64,000 nt of DNA from Gemmatimonadaceae bacterium (GCA_025362035.1 JANYIN010000163.1:62001-126000), one strand, 5' to 3'. Positions 43,159 through 52,219 are shown, counted from the stretch's first letter. Notes: a model not told the origin generated them from the sequence alone. Numbers and translations: made by a program.

Positions 43159-44432
43159 GCACCTGGTGCGGGAGGGCGGGTGGGTTGGAGAAAGAGATTC
43201 AGCAGGTAACCCGGGCGCAACACTTCCGCGGCGGGAACGAAATCTCCGGTCACCCCCACGAGCAGGTCGGCCATGTCTTTCCGCGATTCGAGCGCGCGCG
43301 CGAAGTAGTTGATGGCGGGCGCGAAGCTCACGGCGGCGTTGATGGCTTTCTCGACGATCCACTTGCCGCGGAACTCGGCGCGCCGCGCGCGGTCGTACGC
43401 ACGGAGCGACGCATCCGCTTCGCGTGCCGTCGCGGCCCCGAGACACTCGAGGGCATGCCGGCCCAGCAGCTCGCCCCCCCGCAGTGCCGAGTAGATGCCT
43501 TCGCCCGTGAAGGGATCGAAGAAATCAGCCGCATCGCCCACGAGCGCTGCACCGGGCGCCCACGCCCGGCGCGCATGTGACGCGAAGGGTCCGGTCGCGA
43601 GCACCGGCGTCACGCGTCGGGCGCCGGCCACGCGCGGCGCGAGCTGCGGCCGATCACGCAGCCACCGCTCGAAGAACGCGGTTCGGTCTGCGCTCACCGC
43701 CCGTCCCGCTGCCGCGGGCACCACCATCGCGACGTTCGTGAGGCCGTCCTCCACCGTGGCGAGCCCTACGTAGCCCACATCGCGCTCCACGTGCATCTCT
43801 CCCCAATCACCCATGCCGCCGAAATTCTCGAAGTGCGCGACCAGGGCAATCCGCCGCGGCCAGATGCGGCTGATGCGCGCGAGCCCGAGCCGCCTTGCGA
43901 TCACGGACCGCAGCCCATCCGCGCCGATCACGAGCGGGGCGCGAATCAACTCGACCTCGCCCGCGGATGGGAGCAGGCGCACGCCGGTCACGCGGCCCGT
44001 CGCGTCGCGCAGCACGTCGGTGACCTGCGCGCCTTCGCGGACGTCTGCACCGGCGGACCGTGCACAATTCAAAAGGATGGGGTCGAGCACTGTACGCCGG
44101 AGCGCCAGGCCGCGATTCCTGAATGCGCTGTAGCCGTGGGACGCTACGAAATCACCGCGCAGCGCCGCGCCGTTTGGCGCGCGAACGATCATGCCGGCCA
44201 GATGCGCGGCGCCCGCGCTCTCCACCGCGGTCAGGGCGCCCATCGCGTTCAATCGTCGTGACGCTTGCGGACTGAGATATTCGGCGCACGCCTTGCTTCG
44301 CGGAAAGGTCGCGCGGTCGAGCACGAGCACGCGCGCGCCTCCCCGCTGCAGCTCGAACGCCGTGGACGAGCCCGATGGGCCGCCGCCGACGACGATCGCG
44401 TCGTATTGTTCCGCGCCGCTTCGCTTGCTCAC
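43155..44432 (-). CDS. FAD-dependent oxidoreductase, geranylgeranyl reductase family
   Basis: 425 residues from GTG 44432; the track ORF extends 43 codons upstream into sequence that overlaps the DUF92 gene. N-terminal Rossmann GxGxxG is DAIVVGGGPSGSSTAFEL; the second FAD motif is AALVGDAADFFDPFTGEG (the GD motif of the family). CAEYLSPQA is a family feature in the FAD-binding region. Geranylgeranyl reductases saturate isoprenoid side chains; relatives are aromatic hydroxylases or halogenases. It neighbours DUF92 (VTE6-like), which supports a prenyl substrate, and a ketosynthase set, which supports a polyketide one. Confidence 0.88.
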   Translation of the reverse strand: MSKRSGAEQYDAIVVGGGPSGSSTAFELQRGGARVLVLDRATFPRSKACAEYLSPQASRRLNAMGALTAVESAGAAHLAGMIVRAPNGAALRGDFVASHGYSAFRNRGLALRRTVLDPILLNCARSAGADVREGAQVTDVLRDATGRVTGVRLLPSAGEVELIRAPLVIGADGLRSVIARRLGLARISRIWPRRIALVAHFENFGGMGDWGEMHVERDVGYVGLATVEDGLTNVAMVVPAAAGRAVSADRTAFFERWLRDRPQLAPRVAGARRVTPVLATGPFASHARRAWAPGAALVGDAADFFDPFTGEGIYSALRGGELLGRHALECLGAATAREADASLRAYDRARRAEFRGKWIVEKAINAAVSFAPAINYFARALESRKDMADLLVGVTGDFVPAAEVLRPGYLLNLFLQPTRPPAPGA

Positions 44433-44442
44433 GCAGTGAAGG

Positions 44443-45243
44443 CTAGAGGGATGCGAGCAGTGATGCCACCGCGGCGCCGACGATGGTGGCAAGCAGATTG
44501 ACGAGATCGTTGTCGAGCCATGCGAATCCGCCGCACAACACGGTGTGTGCGCCGCACGCATGCACTCGTCGTTCCGTCACTCGCTCGCACGTCGAGCACC
44601 AGCGACGTTCCTGCAGCGTGGCGCCCAACAGCGAGTCCGCCAAGGCGCCGGCCACGCCCGCGACCGCGACGATGGCGAAGGAGCCGTCCAGGCGCAGCAG
44701 AATACCGGCGCCCGCCACGAATGCCGCGCCCGCCACCATCGCCATCGATCCAACCACACTCACCGCTCCCGACGTGCCGGGACATACCGCGCGCCATGTG
44801 AGCAGCGATCTCGGGGTGCCCCCGGACAGCGTCCCGATCTCCGTCGCCCACGTGTCCGCCGCGGCCGCCGCCAACGCGCCAAGACCAGCGAATGACATCA
44901 TCGGCGCAAGCTCGTGCGAGCCCGCGATGGCGAGCAACGCACTCGCGGCGAAGATGCCGCCGTTCGCCGCGACCTGCGTGGCGTCGCGCGCTCCTCCCTT
45001 GGCGATCACGCTTCGCGTGCGCGCCTCCTTCTCGGCCGCGCGGAAGCGCGAGAGCGCCGTGGAGGAGACGAAGTAGAGGATGAGCAGCGCTGCCCAACTC
45101 CAACCGGCCGTGACCGCCGCTGCGCCAACGAGAGTGGCCGCCAGCGCACCCGAGGTGGAGAGCGAGCCGAGTCGCCACGCCAGCAAAGCGATGCCGCCGC
45201 CGATGAAGGCGCCCGCCGTGGCGCGATCGAGAATCAGAGGCAT
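44443..45243 (-). CDS. DUF92 family membrane protein (VTE6-like, putative prenyl-phosphate kinase)
   Basis: 266 residues, about seven helices. DUF92 signature regions are clear: KGGARDATQVAANGGIF, AAADTWATEIGTLSGGTPRSLLTWRAV, PGTSGAVSVVGSM and GALADSLLGATLQE, which carry acidic residues expected to bind Mg-CTP. Plant VTE6 is a DUF92 protein that phosphorylates phytyl-phosphate for tocopherol and chlorophyll recycling. It has the unusual tail CSTCERVTERRVHACG with cysteines that might bind zinc. First gene of the minus-strand set and divergent from the V4R-like gene. Confidence 0.85.
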   Translation of the reverse strand: MPLILDRATAGAFIGGGIALLAWRLGSLSTSGALAATLVGAAAVTAGWSWAALLILYFVSSTALSRFRAAEKEARTRSVIAKGGARDATQVAANGGIFAASALLAIAGSHELAPMMSFAGLGALAAAAADTWATEIGTLSGGTPRSLLTWRAVCPGTSGAVSVVGSMAMVAGAAFVAGAGILLRLDGSFAIVAVAGVAGALADSLLGATLQERRWCSTCERVTERRVHACGAHTVLCGGFAWLDNDLVNLLATIVGAAVASLLASL

Positions 45244-45426
45244 CCAGTGAAGAGGGATCGGTGGGCGGAGTTCGCCGCGCGGGCCGCCGCGCCGCGAACG
45301 TAGGCGGGGGCGCGCCTGGCGGCAAGCGTCTCATGATGGGTGAAGCCATTGAGACGCCCCCGCGTTCCCGTTAGCATTAGCCGTTGCCAGTGCTCGTCCT
45401 GTCGCCCTGCCGTCCCCCGTTGGATT

Positions 45427-46062
45427 ATGCTCGCCACCGTCGATGCTCTGCTCCCGCTCAGCCTGTACGAAGCCATCCGCGACGTAGACACTCCGGAGGG
45501 AGTGGCCGAAGCCGAATTCGTCGATGAACTGAGGAACAAGCGGCTCGGCCTGAGCGACACGGTGTACTCACAGATCAAACGATATACCGAAGCGGTTCGT
45601 CGCAACCAGCGCACCGCGCAGGACGAAGCCATCCAGCTCGCGAGGCTGATCGGACGCCGCCCGGACGCCGAAGCGGTGCTCAGGGCCGCCGGACGGTTCC
45701 TGGCGCGCGAGGCGTACATGACCGTGTCGCCGATCACGCGCGGCGTGCTGCGATTGACGCCGTCGCTGGTCGCCAAGCCGTTGGCGTTCCGCAAGACCAG
45801 GCGCATCGCGCACCGGTACCTGAATGGCAACGTGCGACGCGTGGGACAGTTCGTCCTCCTCGAGGTGCCGCGATCGGTCACGCTCGGTGTGGCGCCCGGC
45901 AGCACGGGTTGCGCGTTCTACGAGTCGACGCTGCGCGAGTTGCTGCGGCTACTCGTCGGCGCCACCGGCGCGGTGGAACACACGCGCTGCGAGGGGCGCG
46001 GTGAAGGATCGTGCGAGTGGCGCGCCGACTGGCGCGGTGCGGATCGCGCGCACTCGAACTGA
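45427..46062 (+). CDS. Soluble protein with V4R-like C-terminal motif
   Basis: 211 residues from ATG 45427; the track ORF starts 29 codons earlier with no family match. The N-terminal half is helical (YEAIRDVDTPEGVAEAEFVD, YSQIKRYTEAVRRNQRTAQD). The C-terminal half ends in VEHTRCEGRGEGSCEWRADW, a pair of Cys in Gly-rich surroundings of the kind seen at the end of V4R (4-vinyl reductase) and TIGR02265-type domains, which bind hydrophobic small molecules. The call is tentative. It is divergent from DUF92 and 18 bases upstream of the M24 gene. Confidence 0.55.
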   Translation: MLATVDALLPLSLYEAIRDVDTPEGVAEAEFVDELRNKRLGLSDTVYSQIKRYTEAVRRNQRTAQDEAIQLARLIGRRPDAEAVLRAAGRFLAREAYMTVSPITRGVLRLTPSLVAKPLAFRKTRRIAHRYLNGNVRRVGQFVLLEVPRSVTLGVAPGSTGCAFYESTLRELLRLLVGATGAVEHTRCEGRGEGSCEWRADWRGADRAHSN

Positions 46063-46080
46063 GAACGGAACCCGTCCGGT

Positions 46081-47262
46081 ATGCTGACTCCCGAATGCCT
46101 GCCCGCGCTGCAGCGCGCCCTGTCCGACGCGCACCTCGACGGCTGGCTGCTCTTCGACTTCCAGGGTACCAATCCGATCGCGACGGGCATGCTGCGCGTC
46201 GAAGGCCTGGCGTCACGACGCATCTTCGCATGGATTCCCGTCACGGGCATACCACATGCGCTCGGTCACGCCATCGAGGGTGGCCCGCTCAGGCACTGGC
46301 CCGCGGAGTGGACGCGGTCGACCTACAGCTCGTGGCGCACGCTCGAGAGTGGCGTGCGCGACATGGTGAACGGAAAGCGCATCGCGATGGAGTACTCCGC
46401 GGGCGATGCGGTTCCGTACCTCGATCGCGTCCCCGCCGGCGTGCTCGAGATGGTGCGCGCGGCGGGAGCCACGGACATTGTGTCCAGTGGCGAGTTGGTG
46501 ACGCGCTTCCACGCATCATGGAGCGACGGCGACATCGCGAGCCATGTGCGTGCCGCTGAAGTCATTGCGCCGATCGCGCGGAAGGCGTTCGCGCTCGCGG
46601 GCGAGCGGGCACGCACGGCAAACCCGATCACCGAGCACGAGCTGATGGGGTGGATTCAGGACAGCTTCGGGCAAGCTGGTCTCTCCACCGACCACGGACC
46701 GAACGTGAGCGCGGGCGCGAATGCTGCTAACCCGCACTACGAACCCTCGGCGGAGCATCCGCGTCAAATACTGCCCGGCGACGTGGTACTCATCGATCTG
46801 TGGGCGCGAGAAGTGGGCGGGGTCTGGGCCGACCAGACGTGGATGGCCACGATCGGCGCGCCCGCACCGCGCGCGGAGGAGATCTGGACAGCGGTGCGCG
46901 ACGCGCGCGATGCCGCCATTCATCTCGTCGTACGCGAGGCGGCCGCCGGCAACGCCATCCGCGGCGGCGACGTGGACGACGCGGCGCGGGCAGTAATCGT
47001 GCAGCGCGGGTTTGGGGAGTACTTCACGCATCGCACTGGCCACTCGATCGACCCCAGGTCGCTCCACGGCTCGGGCCCCCATCTCGACAATCTCGAGACA
47101 CGCGAGGAACGCCTGCTGATTCCCGGCGTTGGCTTCTCCATTGAGCCGGGCATCTACATTCCGGGCGAGATCGGGATGCGTACCGAGGTAAACGCGTACA
47201 TCCTCCCCGGAAGGGCCGTGATCACGCCGGCGCAGATTCAGCGCGAGCTGTTCGTCGTCTGA
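46081..47262 (+). CDS. M24 family metallopeptidase (Xaa-Pro aminopeptidase type)
   Basis: 393 residues. Two-domain pita-bread enzyme: an N-terminal creatinase-like domain (1-150), then the M24 catalytic domain whose metal ligands are seen as Asp in VLIDLWA, Asp in VWADQTW, His in HRTGHSI, Glu in SIEPGIY and Glu in RTEVNAY. It removes N-terminal residues next to proline from peptides, using Mn or Co. No signal peptide. It follows the V4R-like gene in the same direction. Confidence 0.92.
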   Translation: MLTPECLPALQRALSDAHLDGWLLFDFQGTNPIATGMLRVEGLASRRIFAWIPVTGIPHALGHAIEGGPLRHWPAEWTRSTYSSWRTLESGVRDMVNGKRIAMEYSAGDAVPYLDRVPAGVLEMVRAAGATDIVSSGELVTRFHASWSDGDIASHVRAAEVIAPIARKAFALAGERARTANPITEHELMGWIQDSFGQAGLSTDHGPNVSAGANAANPHYEPSAEHPRQILPGDVVLIDLWAREVGGVWADQTWMATIGAPAPRAEEIWTAVRDARDAAIHLVVREAAAGNAIRGGDVDDAARAVIVQRGFGEYFTHRTGHSIDPRSLHGSGPHLDNLETREERLLIPGVGFSIEPGIYIPGEIGMRTEVNAYILPGRAVITPAQIQRELFVV

Positions 47263-47384
47263 GTCACGGGCTCGCGAACGCGCCAGCCGCTGGTGCGGTT
47301 CGAATGGCCCGCGCCTTGCCCTTTCACGACGGCCAATACTTCCATGCCTCGACCGATATCGTGATCGCTGCGCCAATAGAATCC

Positions 47385-48212
47385 GTGTCCCACCATCATC
47401 GCCGAGCCATTGCCGCGCTGCTCGCCGTTTGCGTGTTCGCTGGATGCTCTCGGGAGGGCAGCGAGTCGCCCAGACGCGCCGCCGCGGCCACGAGGGACAG
47501 CCTGCATACGCAGCGGACCGACGGTCCAGCCGTCATTCCCCTCTTGGCCACCGTGTACGTCGGCGCGGATGTGCCCGCATCGGGCAGTGTTGCAGGAGTC
47601 GTTCGTCTCCGGTCGCCGATCGCGTCGCTGGCGCCAATGGAAACGGGGAGCGACCGCGTCCTGTGCGGACCGTCCATTCCGGATGAGTCCGTGCGCGAAA
47701 AAGGGGGCGGACTCGAAGGCTCCGTGGTGTGGCTCGACGGCGTCCACAGGGGCAAAGTTGTGCCCCTCGAACGACGTCTCGAGCTCGAGATCGACCACTG
47801 CAAACTCCAGCCGCGAGTACAGGCGACGATGCTGGGAAGTGCGGTGAACATCATCGGGCACGACGACAATCGCTCGCATCTGCGCTTCGTCGCCATGGGC
47901 GAGCCGAAGCCGCGCGCTGCGGTGCTGATGGGCGGCGGCGAGCAGGTCATCCCCACCGAACTCCCGTTCACCGCACCGGGATTGGTGTACGTGAGCGACG
48001 CGGACCACGCGTGGTCGCACGCATTCATCGCGGTATTCGATCACCCGTATTACGCGGTCACGTCGCCCACGGGCGCCTTCCTGATCGACGGCGTGCCGCC
48101 GGGCGTATATACGCTGCGCGCGTGGCACGAGCGCACGGGGGTCGTCACGCAGCGGGTTCAGGTGGGTGCGGGCGGCACCGTGAAAGTAGAACTGGCACTG
48201 AGCGGTCAGTAG
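47385..48212 (+). CDS. Lipoprotein with carboxypeptidase-regulatory-like C-terminal domain
   Basis: 275 residues from GTG 47385, chosen so that the lipoprotein signal (HHHRRAIAALLAVCVFAGC, lipobox FAGC) is at the N-terminus; GTG 47361 is a possible alternative. After a low-complexity linker, residues about 90-190 form a beta domain (SVAGVVRLRSPI ... VVWLDGVHRGKVVPLERRLELEIDHCKL) and the end (TSPTGAFLIDGVPPGVYTLRAWHERTG) is the typical prealbumin-like carboxypeptidase regulatory fold. The first domain resembles the plastocyanin-like part of methylamine utilisation-type proteins. Cys residues may bind copper or pair; not proven. Confidence 0.72.
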   Translation: MSHHHRRAIAALLAVCVFAGCSREGSESPRRAAAATRDSLHTQRTDGPAVIPLLATVYVGADVPASGSVAGVVRLRSPIASLAPMETGSDRVLCGPSIPDESVREKGGGLEGSVVWLDGVHRGKVVPLERRLELEIDHCKLQPRVQATMLGSAVNIIGHDDNRSHLRFVAMGEPKPRAAVLMGGGEQVIPTELPFTAPGLVYVSDADHAWSHAFIAVFDHPYYAVTSPTGAFLIDGVPPGVYTLRAWHERTGVVTQRVQVGAGGTVKVELALSGQ

Positions 48213-48218
48213 GCCGGA

Positions 48219-48506
48219 TCAGCGCGTCGCGCTTCCCTCCCCGCGAAGCCACAAGCGCACCGCGTATGGCGACTGGTTCATGGACCGGCCGCTCTTCACC
48301 TGTACCTCGAGCCAATCGAGGAGGACGCGCGCCCGTTCGGCACTCAGTCGCGGAGGCGCGCTCCAGTCCTCCGCGCTCCATGATCGGACGTGCACGATGC
48401 CGGCATCATCAGGCGCGCTCACCAGCATCAGTGTCTCGTGCGCCGCGCCAAGCGCACCGATCATCAGCGGCAGTTCGCCAGCTCCCGTCGATGGCACGTC
48501 AGCCAT
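48219..48506 (-). CDS. Small soluble protein, unknown function
   Basis: 95 residues, not recognised. Sequence is acidic with possible small beta domain (ETLMLVSAPDDAGIVHVRSW) then a helix (AERARVLLDWLEVQVKSG). Start overlaps the end of the haem O synthase gene by 8 bases, so it is likely translated after it. It converges with the lipoprotein gene with 6 bases between stops. Confidence 0.5.
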   Translation of the reverse strand: MADVPSTGAGELPLMIGALGAAHETLMLVSAPDDAGIVHVRSWSAEDWSAPPRLSAERARVLLDWLEVQVKSGRSMNQSPYAVRLWLRGEGSATR

Positions 48507-49425
48507 GGATGGCGAACGCTACACCCAGGCCAGCACGGCCCACCGCGCGATCAACGACCATCGCCGCGAAGAGCAGCGCGAGGTAGAGCAGGGAATATTT
48601 GTAGACGGACCACGCAGGCTTCGTGAAATCAGCGGCGCGCATCACGCGAATGACACCCAGCAGCAAATAGCCGCCCAGCGCGGACGCCATGACGAAGTAC
48701 GGCAGCCCGAGCGCTCCGAACGTGACCGGCAGGAGGCTGAGCGGCAGCAGAATGAGCGTGTACCACAGCATGTTGCGCTTCGTCTCGCGCTCGCCCCAGA
48801 TGAGCGGCGCCATCGGAATGCCCGCGCGCGTGTAATCCTTTTGCTTGTTCAGCGCCAATGCCCAGAAATGTGGCGGCGTCCAGTAGAACACGATCACAAA
48901 GAGATAGACCGCCATCAGGTCGATACGACCGGTCACCGCGGCCCAACCGACCAGCGGTGGAAATGCGCCGGCGGCTCCGCCGATCACGATGTTGTGTGGC
49001 GAGCTCCGCTTCAGCCAACGCGTATAAACGTAGACGTAGGTGTAGAACCCGCCGAGTGCGAGTGCGGCCGTGAGCACGTTCGCCACGTGCGCCAGCAGGA
49101 ACGTCCCCGTCGTGGCGCAGAGCACGCCGAACGCGAACACCAGCTCCGCGCGCATGCGACCACTCGGAATCGGCCGCAACCGGGTGCGTGCCATCCGGTC
49201 GTCGATGTCCCGGTCGATGTACATGTTCACTGCGTTGGCTCCCCCGGCCATGAGGTAGCCGCCCACGAACACGGAAAGCACGAGCTGCCAGCTGGGAGTA
49301 CCGGCCACGTACATCGGCGCGATCGTCGTGACCAGGAGGAGTGAGATGATCCGAGGCTTGGTCAACGAGATCAGGTCACGCGCAAAGCTCGGCGGAGCCA
49401 GCGCGGCGGCCACCAGGTCGCTCAT
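48499..49425 (-). CDS. ctaB: Protohaem IX farnesyltransferase (haem O synthase)
   Basis: 308 residues from ATG 49425, which overlaps the ctaA stop; the track ORF is a read-through from upstream. UbiA-superfamily prenyltransferase with DLISLTKPRIISLLLVT at the N-terminus, the first Asp-rich motif NMYIDRDIDDRMARTRLRPIPSG and the second conserved loop DYTRAGIPMAPLIWGERETKR. It puts a farnesyl group on haem b to give haem O, the precursor of haem A for cytochrome oxidase. Inner membrane, about nine helices. Confidence 0.96.
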   Translation of the reverse strand: MSDLVAAALAPPSFARDLISLTKPRIISLLLVTTIAPMYVAGTPSWQLVLSVFVGGYLMAGGANAVNMYIDRDIDDRMARTRLRPIPSGRMRAELVFAFGVLCATTGTFLLAHVANVLTAALALGGFYTYVYVYTRWLKRSSPHNIVIGGAAGAFPPLVGWAAVTGRIDLMAVYLFVIVFYWTPPHFWALALNKQKDYTRAGIPMAPLIWGERETKRNMLWYTLILLPLSLLPVTFGALGLPYFVMASALGGYLLLGVIRVMRAADFTKPAWSVYKYSLLYLALLFAAMVVDRAVGRAGLGVAFAIHG

Positions 49426-50426
49426 TGATCCGCCCCGCGCGCTACGATCACGGCCACGCTGTCCGTCATGGTGGAACGCGGCGCGGGCGAAAAGTGCGGT
49501 ATCGCCACGGCTTCCCTTGACGCGCCGCCGTTCGCGACGCGCGCGAGATACGCCAGCACGAATGTCGAAATCCAGAGGCTCACGCCCATCGCTTCGTGCA
49601 GGGAGCGGAGCACCGGCGGGAGGCGCATGCCGATCATCGCGCCGGCAACCAGCAACTGCGCAATGCCGAGCGCAAACGCGATTGCGAGGGCGCGCCGCAC
49701 CACTGGCGCGTCGCGACGCGTCCGCTGCATCATGAGCTGACCGAACAGATGCAGTATCAGCAGCAGGGCGATCGCGCGATGCGTCAGTTGAATGTGCACC
49801 GCGCCGGGCAACACGTCGGGATTGGGCCCGCAGAGGGGAAACGCCAGACAGGCCACTGAGGCGCCGGGAAACTTCGCGGTGAGTCCGCCCATGACGACGG
49901 CGGTCAACGCCATCGCCGCGGCGCCGAGGGTCGCGCGTTTCGTCTGTATGGACACGACACCGGTGCGCGCGGACAGCCCGCCCAGCCCACCGGCGCGAAT
50001 GATCGAAGCCGCCGCCGTAGCGACGAGACTCATGGCTACTGTCCAATGCGCGACAGTCGCCAGCGGCGGATTGCCCAGCTTCACGGTTACGGCTCCGAGA
50101 ATCGCCGCGGTGAACCCAAGCGTTACCGCCAACCCCGCACTGCGCAGCACTCCACCGCGCCCACGTACCTCGGGCTCATCCCGCCGGCGCCACGCTGCCA
50201 CGAAGAGCGCGATGAGCGACACCAGGAGAATCGACGCCAGATACCGATGCGACACCTCGATGACGAGGTCGGGGCGGTTGAACGGCGGGAACCAGTACCC
50301 GTAGCACTTGGGCCAGTTGTCCCCGCACCCCATCCCGGATCCGGAGATGCGCACGATGGCGCCGAACACCAGGTGCGCGCAGGCGACGAAGAACGCAAAG
50401 AAGGACAACCGACGAAGCGACGACAC
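49422..50426 (-). CDS. ctaA: Haem A synthase (COX15/CtaA family)
   Basis: 334 residues from GTG 50426, which shares a base with the stop upstream (TAGTG). Eight helices. Four haem-ligand His candidates are in EVSHRYLAS, TVAHWTVAM, QLTHRAIAL and SLHEAMG. GSGMGCGDNWPKCYG and VACLAFPLCGPNPD hold the Cys pairs known from CtaA extracytoplasmic loops. It converts haem O to haem A by oxidation of the C8 methyl. Ends in ATGA overlap with ctaB, so the two steps are coupled. Confidence 0.94.
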   Translation of the reverse strand: MSSLRRLSFFAFFVACAHLVFGAIVRISGSGMGCGDNWPKCYGYWFPPFNRPDLVIEVSHRYLASILLVSLIALFVAAWRRRDEPEVRGRGGVLRSAGLAVTLGFTAAILGAVTVKLGNPPLATVAHWTVAMSLVATAAASIIRAGGLGGLSARTGVVSIQTKRATLGAAAMALTAVVMGGLTAKFPGASVACLAFPLCGPNPDVLPGAVHIQLTHRAIALLLILHLFGQLMMQRTRRDAPVVRRALAIAFALGIAQLLVAGAMIGMRLPPVLRSLHEAMGVSLWISTFVLAYLARVANGGASREAVAIPHFSPAPRSTMTDSVAVIVARGADQ

Positions 50427-50695
50427 TACGTGGCTCCCACCGCGCGCTCGACTCGCGCCGGCGTAGCGGCGGACATCGCCTGCACGGCCCGCCAGGTGAA
50501 GAACAGGAGCAGCCCCAGCGACAGTGCCGGTAGCACGGCCCACACCATCTCCACTGCGCCACGAGCGCGCGGCAAACCCGCCGTCGGCGCTGGGGCGTGC
50601 CGACTGGCACGCACCGATCGGACGATGAACAGCTGGGCGATGACACAGCACGCCACGGACAGCCAGAAAAGTCCGTTGGCGAAGAGAGGGCGCAT
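50426..50695 (-). CDS. Small membrane protein resembling the COX2 transmembrane region
   Basis: 89 residues with two hydrophobic segments: MRPLFANGLFWLSVACCVIAQLFIV and VEMVWAVLPALSLGLLLFFTW. The second one resembles the second helix of cytochrome oxidase subunit II (VExxWTxxPxxxL). There is no CuA domain. It heads the ctaA-ctaB unit, which suggests a role in oxidase assembly or a small oxidase subunit; this is inference from sequence likeness and position. Divergent from the APC permease with 138 bases between. Confidence 0.6.
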   Translation of the reverse strand: MRPLFANGLFWLSVACCVIAQLFIVRSVRASRHAPAPTAGLPRARGAVEMVWAVLPALSLGLLLFFTWRAVQAMSAATPARVERAVGAT

Positions 50696-50833
50696 GTGCG
50701 GCGTTGGAGCGGACGACCCTGAACCGGAGCATGAAAGCTCATCAGCCGCCGCACATGGGTCAACTGGTGCGGCTCACGCAAAAAGCGCCGCGGGCTACTC
50801 GCCGCCGTCGCACCCGGGCCGTACCATTCGCCA

Positions 50834-52219
50834 ATGCCGCCCATTTCTCCGTCGCCCGTGAACGCTCCCTCGCTTCAGCGCCGACTCGGCCTGTGGAGCG
50901 CCGTCGCGGTGCTCATTGGATCTACAATCGGATCCGGAATCTTCCGCTCGCCGGCCGGCGTTACGGACAAGCTGCCTGGTCCGCTTCCCCTCATGGCGGT
51001 CTGGGTTGCCGGCGGACTGTTCGCGCTGTGCGGCGCGCTGACGTTGGCCGAACTGACCGGCGCCTTTCCCGAAACCGGCGGCGTGTACGTATTCATCCGC
51101 GAGGGGTGGGGGCGTCTCCCCGCCTTCCTGTTCGGGTGGTCGGAATTGGTGCTCATTCGTGCCGCCTCGCTCGGCGCCATCAGCACGACCTTCGCCGAAT
51201 ATCTCCTGCGCGTGCTTGGCCACGATCCGTCCGTGGCGCCGTATTCCGACTACGTGCACTACGTCGCCGCCGTCGCCATCGGACTCACCGCGACGTTCAA
51301 CTACGTCGGGCTTCGCTGGGGTTCCCTGGTGCAGAACCTCACGACGCTCGCCAAGTACGGCGGTCTCCTCTTCATCGTCGTTCTGGCCATTGCGCTCGGT
51401 ATACCGAGAACAGGCGGACACTTCTCACCCGCGGTCCCTGAAGGCTCGTTCCACGTCGCGGCGTTCGGGCTCGCGCTCGTGTCCGTGCTCTGGGCGTTCG
51501 ACGGCTGGGCGGACCTGAGCTTCGTCGCCGGCGAAGTGAAGGACCCACGAAACACGCTTCCGAAAGCCATCGTCATCGGCACCTGCGCCGTCATCGCGAT
51601 CTATCTGCTGGCCAACGTCGCCTATCTCGCCGTCATGCCCGTCGATCAGATCCGCCACTCAAAACTCGTGGCCGCCGACGTGGCGCAAATTCTGATCGGT
51701 CCACCGGGCGTCGTCTTCGTGGCGGCCACCGTGATGCTGTCGACCTTCGGCACGCTGAACGGCACGCTGCTGACGTCGCCGCGGGTGTTCTTCGCGATGG
51801 CGGACGACGGGCTATTCTTCAGGAAAGTCGCGTCCGTCCACCCGAAGTACAATACCCCGTATGTGTCGATTCTCCTCGTCACCGTGCTGGGGATTCTCTT
51901 CGTGCTGCTCCGCACGTTCGAGCAGCTTGCGGACACGTTCGTCACCGCCATCGTCCCGTTTTACGCGCTCGCTGTTGCTGCGATCTTCGTGGTCCGGAAA
52001 CGCCAGGACTATAATCCACCCTTCCGCACCCCGCTCTATCCCGTCGTGCCGGTGATGTTCATCATCGCCACCTGCTTTCTGCTCGGCAACGCGATCATCG
52101 ATCCCGGCAGTCGCTGGCCGACGTTGGCGGTGATGGGAGTCATCCTGCTCGGAATTCCGGTTTACTATGCGACGGTAGGTAGAGGTGTCGCGCGCGCGCG
52201 CGTTTCGCGGGACAGGTAA
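50834..52219 (+). CDS. APC-superfamily amino acid transporter (LAT-like)
   Basis: 461 residues, about 12 helices. TM1 reads SAVAVLIGSTIGSGIFRSPAG, the G-S-G motif of the substrate site. TM3 ETGGVYVFIREGWG and TM6 WAFDGWADLSFVAGEVKDPRNTLPKA match the LAT/AdiC-type family (conserved W-A-F-D-G-W). It exchanges or imports amino acids. Second APC gene of the window but of a different subfamily from the one at 2335. Confidence 0.9.
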   Translation: MPPISPSPVNAPSLQRRLGLWSAVAVLIGSTIGSGIFRSPAGVTDKLPGPLPLMAVWVAGGLFALCGALTLAELTGAFPETGGVYVFIREGWGRLPAFLFGWSELVLIRAASLGAISTTFAEYLLRVLGHDPSVAPYSDYVHYVAAVAIGLTATFNYVGLRWGSLVQNLTTLAKYGGLLFIVVLAIALGIPRTGGHFSPAVPEGSFHVAAFGLALVSVLWAFDGWADLSFVAGEVKDPRNTLPKAIVIGTCAVIAIYLLANVAYLAVMPVDQIRHSKLVAADVAQILIGPPGVVFVAATVMLSTFGTLNGTLLTSPRVFFAMADDGLFFRKVASVHPKYNTPYVSILLVTVLGILFVLLRTFEQLADTFVTAIVPFYALAVAAIFVVRKRQDYNPPFRTPLYPVVPVMFIIATCFLLGNAIIDPGSRWPTLAVMGVILLGIPVYYATVGRGVARARVSRDR

